Source: an uncultured Chitinophagaceae bacterium (lineage in GTDB: Bacteria > Bacteroidota > Bacteroidia > Chitinophagales > Chitinophagaceae). From it: DNA of 64,000 nt. The translations under genes and the position numbers were made by a program. Every line of letters starts with the position of its first letter. Position 1 is the first letter of the stretch. The notes below the pieces were generated by a model. That model was not told the origin of the DNA and did not search any database. It was given only the letters and a program-made list of their open reading frames with translations. The stretch covers positions 16,007 through 80,006 of the forward strand of contig CALMYJ010000015.1 in the NCBI GenBank assembly GCA_937873715.1, written 5' to 3'. Shown in pieces: positions 46,129 through 55,978 of this stretch.

Positions 46129-47622
46129 ATGGCAACGATAAAGAACCACCCCTCACAAATTCAATCAGACAAATTTTTCGGCGAAGGCTTAACATTTGAT
46201 GATGTATTGCTAATACCCGCCTACTCAGCAGTACTGCCCCGTGATGTAGACATTAGCACACAACTAACACCGTCCATCAGGCTCAATATACCCATGCTGA
46301 GCGCCGCCATGGATACAGTTACCGAAGCCGCACTGGCTATTGCACTGGCAAGAGAAGGCGGACTGGGTATACTACATAAAAACATGCCCATAGAACGACA
46401 GGCCGACCAGGTGCGTAAAGTAAAACGGAGTGAAAGCGGACTGATACTGGACCCCATCACCCTAACGCCTGATGCCAGTATTGCCGAAGCATTACGCATT
46501 ATGAAAGAAAATAAAATTGGTGGTATTCCCATTGTGGATGCACAAAAAAAACTGGTAGGCATACTCACCAACAGGGATTTACGCTTTGAAACAAATGGCA
46601 GGGAAAAAGTAAGTACCGTAATGACCAGAGAAAACCTGGTAACTGCTCCAGACGGTACAGATTTAAAAAAAGCTGAACTCATCTTTAAAAAAACCAAAAT
46701 AGAAAAACTGCCTGTAGTCAATAAAGCCGGCGTACTTACCGGCCTCTTTACATTTGGCGATATACTAAAACTTAAATCGCACCCACACGCTCTTAAAGAC
46801 AGTTATGGCAGGCTGCTGGTAGGCGCCGGCGTTGGCATCACCCGTGATACACTCAACCGGGTAGCAGCCTTACACCAGGCAGGGGTAGACGCTATTTGCC
46901 TGGATAGTGCACATGGGCATACCAAGGGAGTAATCGATACTTTAAAAGCAGTAAAAAAATCATTCAAAGGCTTGCAGGTAATAGCCGGTAATGTAGGCAC
47001 AGGAGCAGGTGCAAAAGCATTAGCAGATGCAGGTGCCGATGCTGTTAAAGTTGGTATTGGCCCCGGCTCTATCTGCACTACAAGGATAGTAGCCGGCACA
47101 GGAGTACCACAAATTACTGCCGTAATGGAGGCGGCACATGCACTAAAAAACAAACGGGTAGGTATCATTAGCGATGGCGGCATACGCTACACCGGCGATA
47201 TGGTAAAAGCACTTGCTGCAGGTGCAAGCTGCGTCATGATGGGTAATGTATTTGCAGGCACAGAAGAAAGCCCCGGCGAAACCATCATTTATGAGGGCCG
47301 CCGGTTTAAACAATACCGGGGTATGGGCTCACTGGGTGCTATGGCACAGGGCAGCAGCGACAGGTACTTCCAGGATGTAGAAGATGATATTAAAAAGTTT
47401 GTGCCGGAAGGCATTGAAGGCCGGGTGGCTTTTAAAGGCTCCTTAAGAGAAGTGGTACACCAATACACCGGCGGCTTAAGGGCAGGCATGGGTTACTGCG
47501 GTGCCAACACGATACAATCGCTGCAAAAAGCCAGGTTTGTAAAAATCACCAATGCAGGCATGAGGGAAAGCCATGCACACGATATTGCCATCACTAAAGA
47601 AGCCCCCAATTACAGCAGGTAG
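46129..47622 (+). CDS. guaB: IMP dehydrogenase
   Basis: 497 residues from ATG 46129; a TTG two codons earlier overlaps the promoter box. It oxidises IMP to XMP, the committed step of GMP synthesis. [17 protein letters not shown] opens the barrel; two CBS domains occupy about 95-205 ([33 protein letters not shown]); [12 protein letters not shown], the IMP-binding [18 protein letters not shown] with the nucleophile Cys at 316, and the flap region RYFQ...VPEGIEGRV follow. Full length. It is followed six bases later by an LD-carboxypeptidase gene. Confidence 0.97.
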   Translation: MATIKNHPSQIQSDKFFGEGLTFDDVLLIPAYSAVLPRDVDISTQLTPSIRLNIPMLSAAMDTVTEAALAIALAREGGLGILHKNMPIERQADQVRKVKRSESGLILDPITLTPDASIAEALRIMKENKIGGIPIVDAQKKLVGILTNRDLRFETNGREKVSTVMTRENLVTAPDGTDLKKAELIFKKTKIEKLPVVNKAGVLTGLFTFGDILKLKSHPHALKDSYGRLLVGAGVGITRDTLNRVAALHQAGVDAICLDSAHGHTKGVIDTLKAVKKSFKGLQVIAGNVGTGAGAKALADAGADAVKVGIGPGSICTTRIVAGTGVPQITAVMEAAHALKNKRVGIISDGGIRYTGDMVKALAAGASCVMMGNVFAGTEESPGETIIYEGRRFKQYRGMGSLGAMAQGSSDRYFQDVEDDIKKFVPEGIEGRVAFKGSLREVVHQYTGGLRAGMGYCGANTIQSLQKARFVKITNAGMRESHAHDIAITKEAPNYSR

Positions 47623-47628
47623 TTACAC

Positions 47629-48537
47629 ATGATTAAAATACCCCCATATCTCAAAAAGGGCAGTACCATCGCCATTACCTGCCCCGCAGGATATATGGCA
47701 GCCGAAAAAGCACAATCCTGTATACATACATTACAACAATGGGGCTTCCAGGTAATGATTGGTAAAACCCTTGGCAGCACCTCTCAAAACTACTTTTCCG
47801 GCACCGATGAGGAAAGATTAAACGAACTGCAGGCTATGCTGGATAGCGATGCCATTGATGCCATTATTTTTGGACGGGGCGGGTATGGAATAACCCGTAT
47901 TATTGATACTATCAACTTTACCCGGTTTAAAAAAAAACCAAAATGGCTGATTGGCTACAGCGATATAACGGCACTGCATACCCACATACACAGCAAGTAT
48001 AAAATTGCCACACTACATGCCCCGATGGCTGCTGCATTTAACGAGGGCAATAACCCTTTTATATCTTCTATCCGTAATGCTATTACAGGAAAAAAAATAA
48101 ACTATACCTGTGATGGATATACGCTTAACAAAAAAGGTATTGCCACCGGCCAGTTAGTTGGTGGTAATCTTGCCCTGCTGGCACATGTATGCGGCACAGC
48201 CTCTGACATTGATACCAAAAACAAAATTCTTTTTATAGAAGATATTGGTGAGTACATCTATAATATCGACCGCATGCTGCTGCAATTAAAACGCAGCGGC
48301 AAGCTGCAGCAACTTGCCGGGCTGATTGTAGGCAGTTTTTCCGGCATAAAGGATACCGAACGTCCTTTTGGTAAAACAGTGAATGACAGCATCGCCGAAA
48401 TGATACAGGAGTACAACTACCCGGTATGCTTTAACTTCCCGGTAGGACATGCTACAGAAAATGTTGCACTTAAATCAGGCATCACCCACCAGCTTTCCAT
48501 TACTACTAAAAAAGTAACCCTTACTGAACTGCGTTAA
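47629..48537 (+). CDS. LD-carboxypeptidase (S66 family)
   Basis: 302 residues. Muramoyltetrapeptide carboxypeptidase-like serine peptidase of peptidoglycan recycling, which removes the terminal D-Ala from L,D-linked tetrapeptides. The triad is visible: Ser 111 in WLIGYSDITALH, Glu 204 in LFIEDIGEYIYNIDRM, and His 274 in FPVGHATEN. GRGGYGITR at 82-90 is the conserved loop before the nucleophile. No signal peptide, in line with cytoplasmic recycling enzymes. Close to guaB (six bases), so co-transcribed, though the two roles are unrelated. Confidence 0.9.
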   Translation: MIKIPPYLKKGSTIAITCPAGYMAAEKAQSCIHTLQQWGFQVMIGKTLGSTSQNYFSGTDEERLNELQAMLDSDAIDAIIFGRGGYGITRIIDTINFTRFKKKPKWLIGYSDITALHTHIHSKYKIATLHAPMAAAFNEGNNPFISSIRNAITGKKINYTCDGYTLNKKGIATGQLVGGNLALLAHVCGTASDIDTKNKILFIEDIGEYIYNIDRMLLQLKRSGKLQQLAGLIVGSFSGIKDTERPFGKTVNDSIAEMIQEYNYPVCFNFPVGHATENVALKSGITHQLSITTKKVTLTELR

Positions 48538-48659
48538 CAAAACATTCCGCCCAATTTAGCTGCTGCCTTTGTTATTTTTTAAATACACTTTGTATTAAAG
48601 CGGCGATTAATGTATATTTAAAATTCCTTTTTACCTTATCTCAAAAAAAACAGGTTAGC

Positions 48660-50069
48660 ATGTACCTGAGCGACAAACCTTATTCCATACTTATTGTAGA
48701 AGATAACCCCACCGACTTTGAAATTATCAACGATTACCTGGAAGAGTGTTTCAGGCAGTTTACGGCCACACACCTAAAAACCTACAATAAAGCCGCCGAA
48801 TACCTGGGCCAGCATGCCAACGAGGTGGATATTATTTTGCTCGACCTTTCCCTGCCCGATAAAGATGGCGAGGCATTAGTGAAAGCTATGCTCGAAAAAG
48901 CCGGCGATATACCTGTAGTAATTTTTACCGGCAACACCAATATTAACTTTAGTATTCACTCCATCAGCATCGGCGTTGCTGATTACCTGATAAAAGACGA
49001 ACTAACCCCGGGCACACTCTTTAAAAGTATCATTTACTCTATCGAACGTAAAAAAATCAATAAGCAGCTACAGGATTCAGAAAAAAAATTCAGCGACCTG
49101 TTTTTTTTAAGTCCGCAGCCCATGCTCATCTTTAATCCAATAACAAAAAAAATTGTTCAAAGTAATAAGGCTGCGCTTGAATTATATCAATACAACAGCG
49201 AAGACTTTACCGGAATTTCTTTTTATGCACTGTTTGATGAACCAAAGTATACCGAGCTGGATGATGCCGAGACAAACGATTCAATTGTATACCGGGGCAG
49301 GTATAAGCATAAAAACAGCAAAGGCGAAATACTTGTTGTTGACCTGTATTGCAGGCCCCTCATGCATGATGGCATGCTGCTGAACTATATTACCATTGTA
49401 GACCTTACAGAAAAACTGGATGCAGAAGAAAGAATAACCCGGGCTATTATAAAAACGCAGGAAGAAGAACGTTACGAAATTGGCACCGAACTGCACGACA
49501 ATGTATGCCAGTTGCTGGCAGCCTCACAGTTATTTGCCGGCATGTTAAAAAGCCATCTCCCAAGGGAAGCAATGCCCCTGCTGCACAATACACTCGAAAC
49601 CATCGATACTGTCAATAAGGAAATTCGTAATCTATCCCACCAGTTGGCACCAGCCTTTTTTGATGAAACCTCTGTTATTGAAGCGCTGCAAAGATTACTC
49701 AACAGCTTTTCCGGGGAGTGCGGATGGAAAACAACAACCTATGTAGATACTGTTATCGAAAAAAGAATATTCAAAAGAGAAATTCAGCTAAACCTGTACA
49801 GGATATTACAGGAGCAACTGCACAATATTAAAAAACATGCCAACGCATCTGCCGTTAACCTCAGTCTTACATCATCAGGCACCACACTGCGTATGCACCT
49901 GCAGGACAATGGCACGGGCTTCGACGCTGAAAAGAACAACAGTAAAGGTATTGGCCTGGCTAATATGAAACGAAGAGCAGAAATACTGGAAGGAAAGTTC
50001 AGCCTGTTTTCAATGCCCGGAAAGGGCTGCGAAATTGAAGTGGTTATCCCCATCGACAATCAATCTTAA
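48660..50069 (+). CDS. Receiver-PAS-histidine kinase (NarL-type HisKA_3)
   Basis: 469 residues. An N-terminal receiver (SILIVEDNPTDFEI; phospho-acceptor Asp 62 in LLDLSLPDKDG), a PAS domain at about 145-250 (LFFLSPQPMLIFNPITKKIVQSN), a HisKA_3 domain with His 279 in EIGTELHDNVCQLL, and an HATPase (LQDNGTGFD, SKGIGLANMKRRAE). The kinase class normally pairs with NarL/LuxR-type regulators, none of which is adjacent; a CheY-like receiver lies 5.4 kb downstream. No membrane span, so cytosolic. It starts the signalling block shared with the multi-PAS kinase 23 bases downstream. Confidence 0.9.
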   Translation: MYLSDKPYSILIVEDNPTDFEIINDYLEECFRQFTATHLKTYNKAAEYLGQHANEVDIILLDLSLPDKDGEALVKAMLEKAGDIPVVIFTGNTNINFSIHSISIGVADYLIKDELTPGTLFKSIIYSIERKKINKQLQDSEKKFSDLFFLSPQPMLIFNPITKKIVQSNKAALELYQYNSEDFTGISFYALFDEPKYTELDDAETNDSIVYRGRYKHKNSKGEILVVDLYCRPLMHDGMLLNYITIVDLTEKLDAEERITRAIIKTQEEERYEIGTELHDNVCQLLAASQLFAGMLKSHLPREAMPLLHNTLETIDTVNKEIRNLSHQLAPAFFDETSVIEALQRLLNSFSGECGWKTTTYVDTVIEKRIFKREIQLNLYRILQEQLHNIKKHANASAVNLSLTSSGTTLRMHLQDNGTGFDAEKNNSKGIGLANMKRRAEILEGKFSLFSMPGKGCEIEVVIPIDNQS

Positions 50070-50092
50070 CCGAAACCTGCTATTACTGAGCC

Positions 50093-53000
50093 ATGCCAAC
50101 AAAAAAAGCAGCCGATATAAAAAAACAACAAACCACAAAAGGACGTGCAAACAATGCCTTATTGCCGGCTGGCCTGCTTAACACGAATAATACGGGAATC
50201 ATAAAAAGTGCAGACAAGCAGTTTTGCAAACTAACCGGTTACAGCATCCACGAATTAAACGAAACTGGTTTTGTACAACTCCTCGTTAAAGAAGAACAGG
50301 ACAGCTTCAAAAAAACGCTGAAAAAAGTTGCGGCATCGGATGCTGCAATACCACAATCATGCACCATACTAACAAAGCAAAAAAAAACATTACCCACCCA
50401 TGCAACCATCAGCAGCCTGCAACTTGCAGATGGCTCCGTTACAATTACCATAATTCTTTATAAAAAGAAGCCTGCCATTATTAGCCCTGCTGCAACAAAA
50501 AACAAGGCGGTACAAAGCTTTAATGAAAAACGGTTTACAACACTTATTGAAAATGCTGCAGATGCCTTTGCCATTCTGGACAGCAAGGGTAACGCCACCT
50601 ATGTTTCGCCTTCGCTTACCAACGTACTTGGATATACGGAAAAAGAAGCATTATCACTTAACCTGTTTGAACTAATACACCCGGAAGATATAGCCCCGGT
50701 GAGCAATAAAATGGAAGAGTGCCTGCGGAAACCCGGCATACCTATGCAAGGGTATACCGGCCGGATAAGGCATAAAGATGGAAGCTGGCGCTGGCTGGAA
50801 GCCACCCTCACCAACATGTTGCACAACCCCGACATCAATGGCATCATCGACAACTTTAGGGATGTAACCTTCCGTATTGAAGCAGAAAAACAACTGCAGC
50901 AATCGGAAGAAAAATACCGCAAACTTTTTGAAACCAGCCTCCAGCCAATTTGGATATATAAGCTGGATAATTTTAACATGCTGGATGTTAATGCAGCTGC
51001 ACTGCAACACTACGGTTACACCAGGGCCGAATTTTTAAGCCTTACCCTTAAAGACTTACTACCCCCTGGCCAGTTGATTCAATTATTAAAAACACACCAC
51101 AAAATAACTGAAGCAGAAAACCAGGTGAGGCTTGGTGTATTTACACACCAGGATAAAGCCGGCAAGCCGATGAGCATGGATGTAGCTGCAAGCAAAATTG
51201 TATACCATAATGCCGACTGTGCTATAATGGTATGTGATGATGTAACGGAAAAAGAAAATTTCCTGAAAGCCATAAAACACTCGGAGCAGAAATTAAAAAC
51301 AGCTACTCAAATTGCGAAGCTGGGTTATTGGAGTTTGAACCCGGCTAACAACCAGTTAAGCTGGTCGGAAGAAGTGTACAGCATTTGGGGCCGAAACCCA
51401 AAAAACTTCCCGGTGGATTATGATGCATTTTTTAACAGCATACATCCGGCAGACCGTAAACGCTTTGCTAAAAAGCAGTCAGAAGCCCTATCCGGCACCA
51501 CAGCACTTAATTTCTCTCACAGGATACTGCTGCCAGATGGCAGCATTAAATGGGTACATGAACTGGGCCGACTGGTTAAAGACGACAGCGGCAACGTAAT
51601 AGCTTTTGAAGGCACCGTACAAGATATTACTGATGATAAAAACGAAGAGATACGGCTTCGGCTGATGGAAAATGTTATCCTTAGCACCAATGATGCTGTA
51701 CTGATCACCGAAGCTGAACCACAGGATGAACCCGGGCCGGCCATCGTGTATGTAAACAATGCCTTCACCACCATTACAGGTTATACAGCCGAAGAGGTAG
51801 TTGGCAAAACGCCACGCATCCTGCAGGGGCCTAAAACAGATAAAGCAGCTTTAAAAAAACTGGGCAAAGCACTGCGCCGCTGGGAGCCCTGCGAAGCAAC
51901 TTTAATCAACTACAAAAAAAACGGTGAAGAGTTCTGGATTAACCTTTCCATCAATCCTATTGCTGATGAAAATGGCTGGTATACGCACTGGATTGCAATA
52001 GAACGTGATGTTACCATACAGCAAAACGAAGCCCTGCAAAAGCAACTACTCGCAGATATTAGTACACTATTTAATAAATCCGGCAATGTATTGGAAGCAC
52101 TTGGAAATACCATGCAGCAACTGCTTCATTTTAGCGGCTGCCGTATTTGTGAAACATGGCTGCTCAATACAGAACAGGACGAAATACACCTGGTAGCCTG
52201 GCGGTCAGGGAATGAGCAGGCAAATTTTTACGATGCCGCACACACCATACAAAAATTTAGCCTGGGCGAAGGCCTGCCGGGCATAGTATGGCAAAACAAA
52301 GAGATTACCATTTGGCACAACCTACATTCGCAACCATCCTTTGCCCGAAAAGAAGCAGCCTTACAGAACAATATAAAATGTATTGCAGGGATACCCCTGT
52401 TGCACAACGATACAATGATTGGTGTACTGGTGCTTGGCAGCGATGAAGAAAGCATCCAGTTTAATTTTCATAAAAAACTTTTTGAAGCGCTACAGCATTT
52501 CCTTGGTGCAGCCATCAATCGAAAGCAAACGGAAGATCAACTGGAGCAGCTTTTCGCTTTTTCGCCGGTATTAATATGTATCGCTGCCACCGATAATTCC
52601 CTGAAAAAAGTAAACCCTGCTTTTACCCGGTTGCTCGGCTACACACAGGAAGAACTCCTGGCCCTAAAATTAACCGACCTGTTACACTCTGCAGATAAAC
52701 AACAACTCCTCAGCAGCAGTACCGTTACCCCGGATGCCATCCTTACCGGCGAAAAAATGCTGAGGGCAAAAGACGGCCGCTATAAAAGAATTGCCTGGAG
52801 CAGAACTGAAGTGCAATCTAAAACCGAAGCAATATTCGGTTACGGTGAAGATATCACCGAAACACATGAACTGAAAGCCCTGCTGGATAAATCCAACAAA
52901 CTGGCTCAAATAGGTAGCTGGGAAATAAACCTGGAAAAAAACACAGTATATTTTTCCGACATCACCCGTGCCATACTGGAAGTGGATGAAAGCTTTGTAC

Positions 53001-55420
53001 CCGACATGGATAACAGCTTCAGCTTTTATAAAGAAGGCCGCTCAAAAGAAATTGGCATTAAAGTGTTTGAAGAGGCCATTGCCACCGGCAAGTCGTGGGA
53101 TGAAGAACTTGAAATCATCACCGCAAAAGGCAATTCAAAATGGATTAGGGAAATAGGAGAAATAGAAATAGTAGAGGGTAAACCCACGCTGGTATACGGA
53201 AGCGCACAGGATATTACCTCCCGAAAAATTGCCGAAATCCGCCTGAACCGTACGGCTAATAATATACCCGGCGTATTATTTCAATATATCCTTTACCCGG
53301 ATGGCACCGACAAAATATTTAACCTTACAAGCGCAGCCATCGATATCTGGCAGTATAGTGCCGAAGCCTGTATGCAGGATATTAACCTGATATGGCAACA
53401 AACCCTCAACGGTGGCGACTACCCCAAGGTACAAACCTCCATACAACAATCAATGCAAACACTGGAACGCTGGCACTGCCAGTACAGGAGTTTGCGGCCG
53501 GATGGAAAATTTATATGGCTCGAAGGCTTTGGCACACCGCAAAAAATGGCAGATGGCAGCATATTGTGGGATTCCCTGGTGATAGATATTACAGAAAAAA
53601 AAGAACTTGAACTGCAGGTAGAGCAGATACTTGACAGTATTTCTGATGCCTTTTTTGCCTTAGACAATAACTGGTGCTTTACCTACTGCAATTCAGAAGC
53701 CGAAAAGCTATTTCAAAAAGATGCTACTGAATTATTGGGCCGCAATATGTGGCAGCTATTTCCCGAAATAAAAAACACCATACAGGAAGAAGTATATCAA
53801 AAAGTGGCTGCAACCGGGAAAAATGAATCAGCCGAATTTTTATACCCAGCCCATAATATCTGGTACGAAATAAATGTATACCCGTTTCATAATGGCATTT
53901 CGGTATATTTTAGAAATATAGAAGAAAATAAAAAAGCTGAAGCTGCTTTACAAGATTCACTGGAAGAAAGAAACAGCATCCTCGAAAGTATTGGCGATGG
54001 TTTTTGCTCCATAGCAAAAGACTGGACGGTTACTTACTGGAACCGCCAGGCAGAAGATATTATTGGCATTAAACGGGAAGACATAACCGGCAAAATGCTT
54101 TGGGATGTTTTTGCAGATGCCGTTGACAGTAATTTTTATAAATACTATAATGAGGCCATGAACACAGGCAGGCAGGTGATGTTTGAAGAATACTACCCTA
54201 CAGTAAACAAATGGTTTGAAATAAATGTATATCCATCCGAAAAAGGTATATCTATCTTCTTTAAAGATGTAAGTATACGCAGGCATGCCGATGAACTGGT
54301 GCGACAAAGTAACGACAGGTTTGAAAAAGCTACGCAGGCTACCAGCGATGCGATATGGGATTGGAATATGGAAAAAGATACCCTTTATTGGGGCGGTGGG
54401 TTTAAAACAATTTTTGGATTTGATGCTGATGAGCAAACACCAACAATGGAAACCTGGGCCATGCATATACACCCAGACGACCTGGAACAGGTAGAACAAT
54501 CACTAAACGAAGCAGTAGCGGATAGTAACACTACACACTGGCAGGCTGAATACCGCTACCTGAGGGGCGATAACACTTATGCCTTTGTAATTGACCGTGG
54601 TATTATAACAAGAAATGCGGCAGGAAAAGCTATCCAAATGGTGGGTGCTATTACGGATATCACACCCCAAAAATCTTATGAAGATTCGCTGAAACAATTA
54701 AATACTGCCCTGAGCCAGCGTGCCAGGGAACTTGCACTCTCCAATGCGGAACTGGAGCAGTTTGCCTACATTGCTTCGCACGACCTGCAGGAACCGCTTA
54801 GAACCATCAGCAGTTTTTTAACGCAGTTAGAAAAAAAATATGCTGAAGCATTAGATGATAAAGGAAAAAAATATATTCACTATGCAGTGGATGGTGCCCG
54901 GCGGATGCGTCAAATTGTATTAGACCTGCTGGAATTTTCCAGGGTAGGCAGATGGGAGAAAGAAGCTACTACCATTAACCTTACCGCTCTTGTAAATGAT
55001 GTAGCGGCTATGTATGTAAAAGAGGAAGACAGCGCCATTATTGAAATCAGTAACCTGCCCACCATTGTATCTTACGAAACCCCTTTACGTCAGCTATTTC
55101 AAAACCTTATTGGCAATGCCCTCAAATACAAAAAAGAAGGTATCACCCCCGAAATACGCATCAATAGCAAAGAAAAAGAAACACACTGGCAGTTTAGTGT
55201 TGAGGATAATGGTATTGGTATTGAACCGGAGTACTTCGAAAAAATATTCATCATCTTTCAAAGATTGCACCCCCGCGACAGCTATTCCGGCAGCGGTATG
55301 GGCCTGGCCATCTGTAAAAAAATTATAGATACGCTGGGTGGTGAAATTTGGGTAGAATCTACACCAGGCAAGGGTAGCAGCTTCTTCTTTACTATTTTAA
55401 AGAAAATCGAAACGCCATAA
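50093..55420 (+). CDS. Multi-PAS/GAF histidine kinase
   Basis: 1775 residues with no membrane span. I count about eleven PAS units with one GAF domain (about 645-815) between the fifth and sixth. PAS 5 contains GKTPRILQG where light-sensing LOV domains have GRNCRFLQG; the flavin-binding Cys is Pro here, so blue-light photochemistry is unlikely. The kinase end has His 1563 in FAYIASHDLQEPLRTI and an HATPase (NLIGNALKYKK, VEDNGIGIEPEYFEKIF), the phytochrome-like kinase type whose partner is a lone receiver such as the 55525 product. Ligands are unknown. Confidence 0.9.
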   Translation: MPTKKAADIKKQQTTKGRANNALLPAGLLNTNNTGIIKSADKQFCKLTGYSIHELNETGFVQLLVKEEQDSFKKTLKKVAASDAAIPQSCTILTKQKKTLPTHATISSLQLADGSVTITIILYKKKPAIISPAATKNKAVQSFNEKRFTTLIENAADAFAILDSKGNATYVSPSLTNVLGYTEKEALSLNLFELIHPEDIAPVSNKMEECLRKPGIPMQGYTGRIRHKDGSWRWLEATLTNMLHNPDINGIIDNFRDVTFRIEAEKQLQQSEEKYRKLFETSLQPIWIYKLDNFNMLDVNAAALQHYGYTRAEFLSLTLKDLLPPGQLIQLLKTHHKITEAENQVRLGVFTHQDKAGKPMSMDVAASKIVYHNADCAIMVCDDVTEKENFLKAIKHSEQKLKTATQIAKLGYWSLNPANNQLSWSEEVYSIWGRNPKNFPVDYDAFFNSIHPADRKRFAKKQSEALSGTTALNFSHRILLPDGSIKWVHELGRLVKDDSGNVIAFEGTVQDITDDKNEEIRLRLMENVILSTNDAVLITEAEPQDEPGPAIVYVNNAFTTITGYTAEEVVGKTPRILQGPKTDKAALKKLGKALRRWEPCEATLINYKKNGEEFWINLSINPIADENGWYTHWIAIERDVTIQQNEALQKQLLADISTLFNKSGNVLEALGNTMQQLLHFSGCRICETWLLNTEQDEIHLVAWRSGNEQANFYDAAHTIQKFSLGEGLPGIVWQNKEITIWHNLHSQPSFARKEAALQNNIKCIAGIPLLHNDTMIGVLVLGSDEESIQFNFHKKLFEALQHFLGAAINRKQTEDQLEQLFAFSPVLICIAATDNSLKKVNPAFTRLLGYTQEELLALKLTDLLHSADKQQLLSSSTVTPDAILTGEKMLRAKDGRYKRIAWSRTEVQSKTEAIFGYGEDITETHELKALLDKSNKLAQIGSWEINLEKNTVYFSDITRAILEVDESFVPDMDNSFSFYKEGRSKEIGIKVFEEAIATGKSWDEELEIITAKGNSKWIREIGEIEIVEGKPTLVYGSAQDITSRKIAEIRLNRTANNIPGVLFQYILYPDGTDKIFNLTSAAIDIWQYSAEACMQDINLIWQQTLNGGDYPKVQTSIQQSMQTLERWHCQYRSLRPDGKFIWLEGFGTPQKMADGSILWDSLVIDITEKKELELQVEQILDSISDAFFALDNNWCFTYCNSEAEKLFQKDATELLGRNMWQLFPEIKNTIQEEVYQKVAATGKNESAEFLYPAHNIWYEINVYPFHNGISVYFRNIEENKKAEAALQDSLEERNSILESIGDGFCSIAKDWTVTYWNRQAEDIIGIKREDITGKMLWDVFADAVDSNFYKYYNEAMNTGRQVMFEEYYPTVNKWFEINVYPSEKGISIFFKDVSIRRHADELVRQSNDRFEKATQATSDAIWDWNMEKDTLYWGGGFKTIFGFDADEQTPTMETWAMHIHPDDLEQVEQSLNEAVADSNTTHWQAEYRYLRGDNTYAFVIDRGIITRNAAGKAIQMVGAITDITPQKSYEDSLKQLNTALSQRARELALSNAELEQFAYIASHDLQEPLRTISSFLTQLEKKYAEALDDKGKKYIHYAVDGARRMRQIVLDLLEFSRVGRWEKEATTINLTALVNDVAAMYVKEEDSAIIEISNLPTIVSYETPLRQLFQNLIGNALKYKKEGITPEIRINSKEKETHWQFSVEDNGIGIEPEYFEKIFIIFQRLHPRDSYSGSGMGLAICKKIIDTLGGEIWVESTPGKGSSFFFTILKKIETP

Positions 55421-55524
55421 CGGCTATAGTTATACGCATATTTTTTTTAACATACGAGCCATATTCGGATAAAAAGCAATACATTACATAGTGTATTTAA
55501 AACCTTATCAATTTTAACGCATCT

Positions 55525-55956
55525 ATGCAACCTGTAAATATCTTGTTGGTGGAAGATAGTGAAGGTGATATACTACTCACTACCGAAGCGCTGGAAGGCA
55601 GCAGCCTTATCAACAGCTTAAACGTTGTAAAAAACGGGAAAGACGCACTGGACTACCTGCATAAAAAAGGGAATTATACCAGCGTAACCATACCCGACCT
55701 TATATTGCTGGATATTAACCTGCCCATGAAAAACGGGCATGAAGTACTTGCAGGTGTAAAACAATCGGAGCAGCTAAAGCATATACCGGTAATCATCCTC
55801 ACCACATCATCTTCTGAAAAGGATATTCACCAGTCATATAAGCATTATGCCAATTGCTATATCACCAAGCCTGTGGAAGCAGGCGATTATACGCATGTCA
55901 TCAACAGCATTGAACGATTTTGGTTCAGCCTGGTAAAACTGCCCGGCAGGCATTAA
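55525..55956 (+). CDS. Stand-alone response regulator (Rcp1-like receiver)
   Basis: 143 residues comprising only a receiver domain. Acidic pocket VEDSEGD at 9-15, phospho-acceptor Asp 63 in LLDINLPMKNGHEVL, a TTSSSE switch region and Lys in YITKPVE. The extended GKDALDYLHKKG helix and C-terminal ERFWFSLVKLP ending are those of Rcp1-type receivers that pair with phytochrome-like kinases. The upstream multi-PAS kinase, 104 bases away, is the likely phosphodonor. No output domain, so signal is passed by protein contact. Confidence 0.9.
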   Translation: MQPVNILLVEDSEGDILLTTEALEGSSLINSLNVVKNGKDALDYLHKKGNYTSVTIPDLILLDINLPMKNGHEVLAGVKQSEQLKHIPVIILTTSSSEKDIHQSYKHYANCYITKPVEAGDYTHVINSIERFWFSLVKLPGRH

Positions 55957-55978
55957 TCCCAACACCTCCTACTTCATT

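Noticed and set aside
50093..55420. Blue-light LOV photoreceptor
   Set aside because: The GKTPRILQG segment resembles the LOV signature but the essential Cys is Pro.
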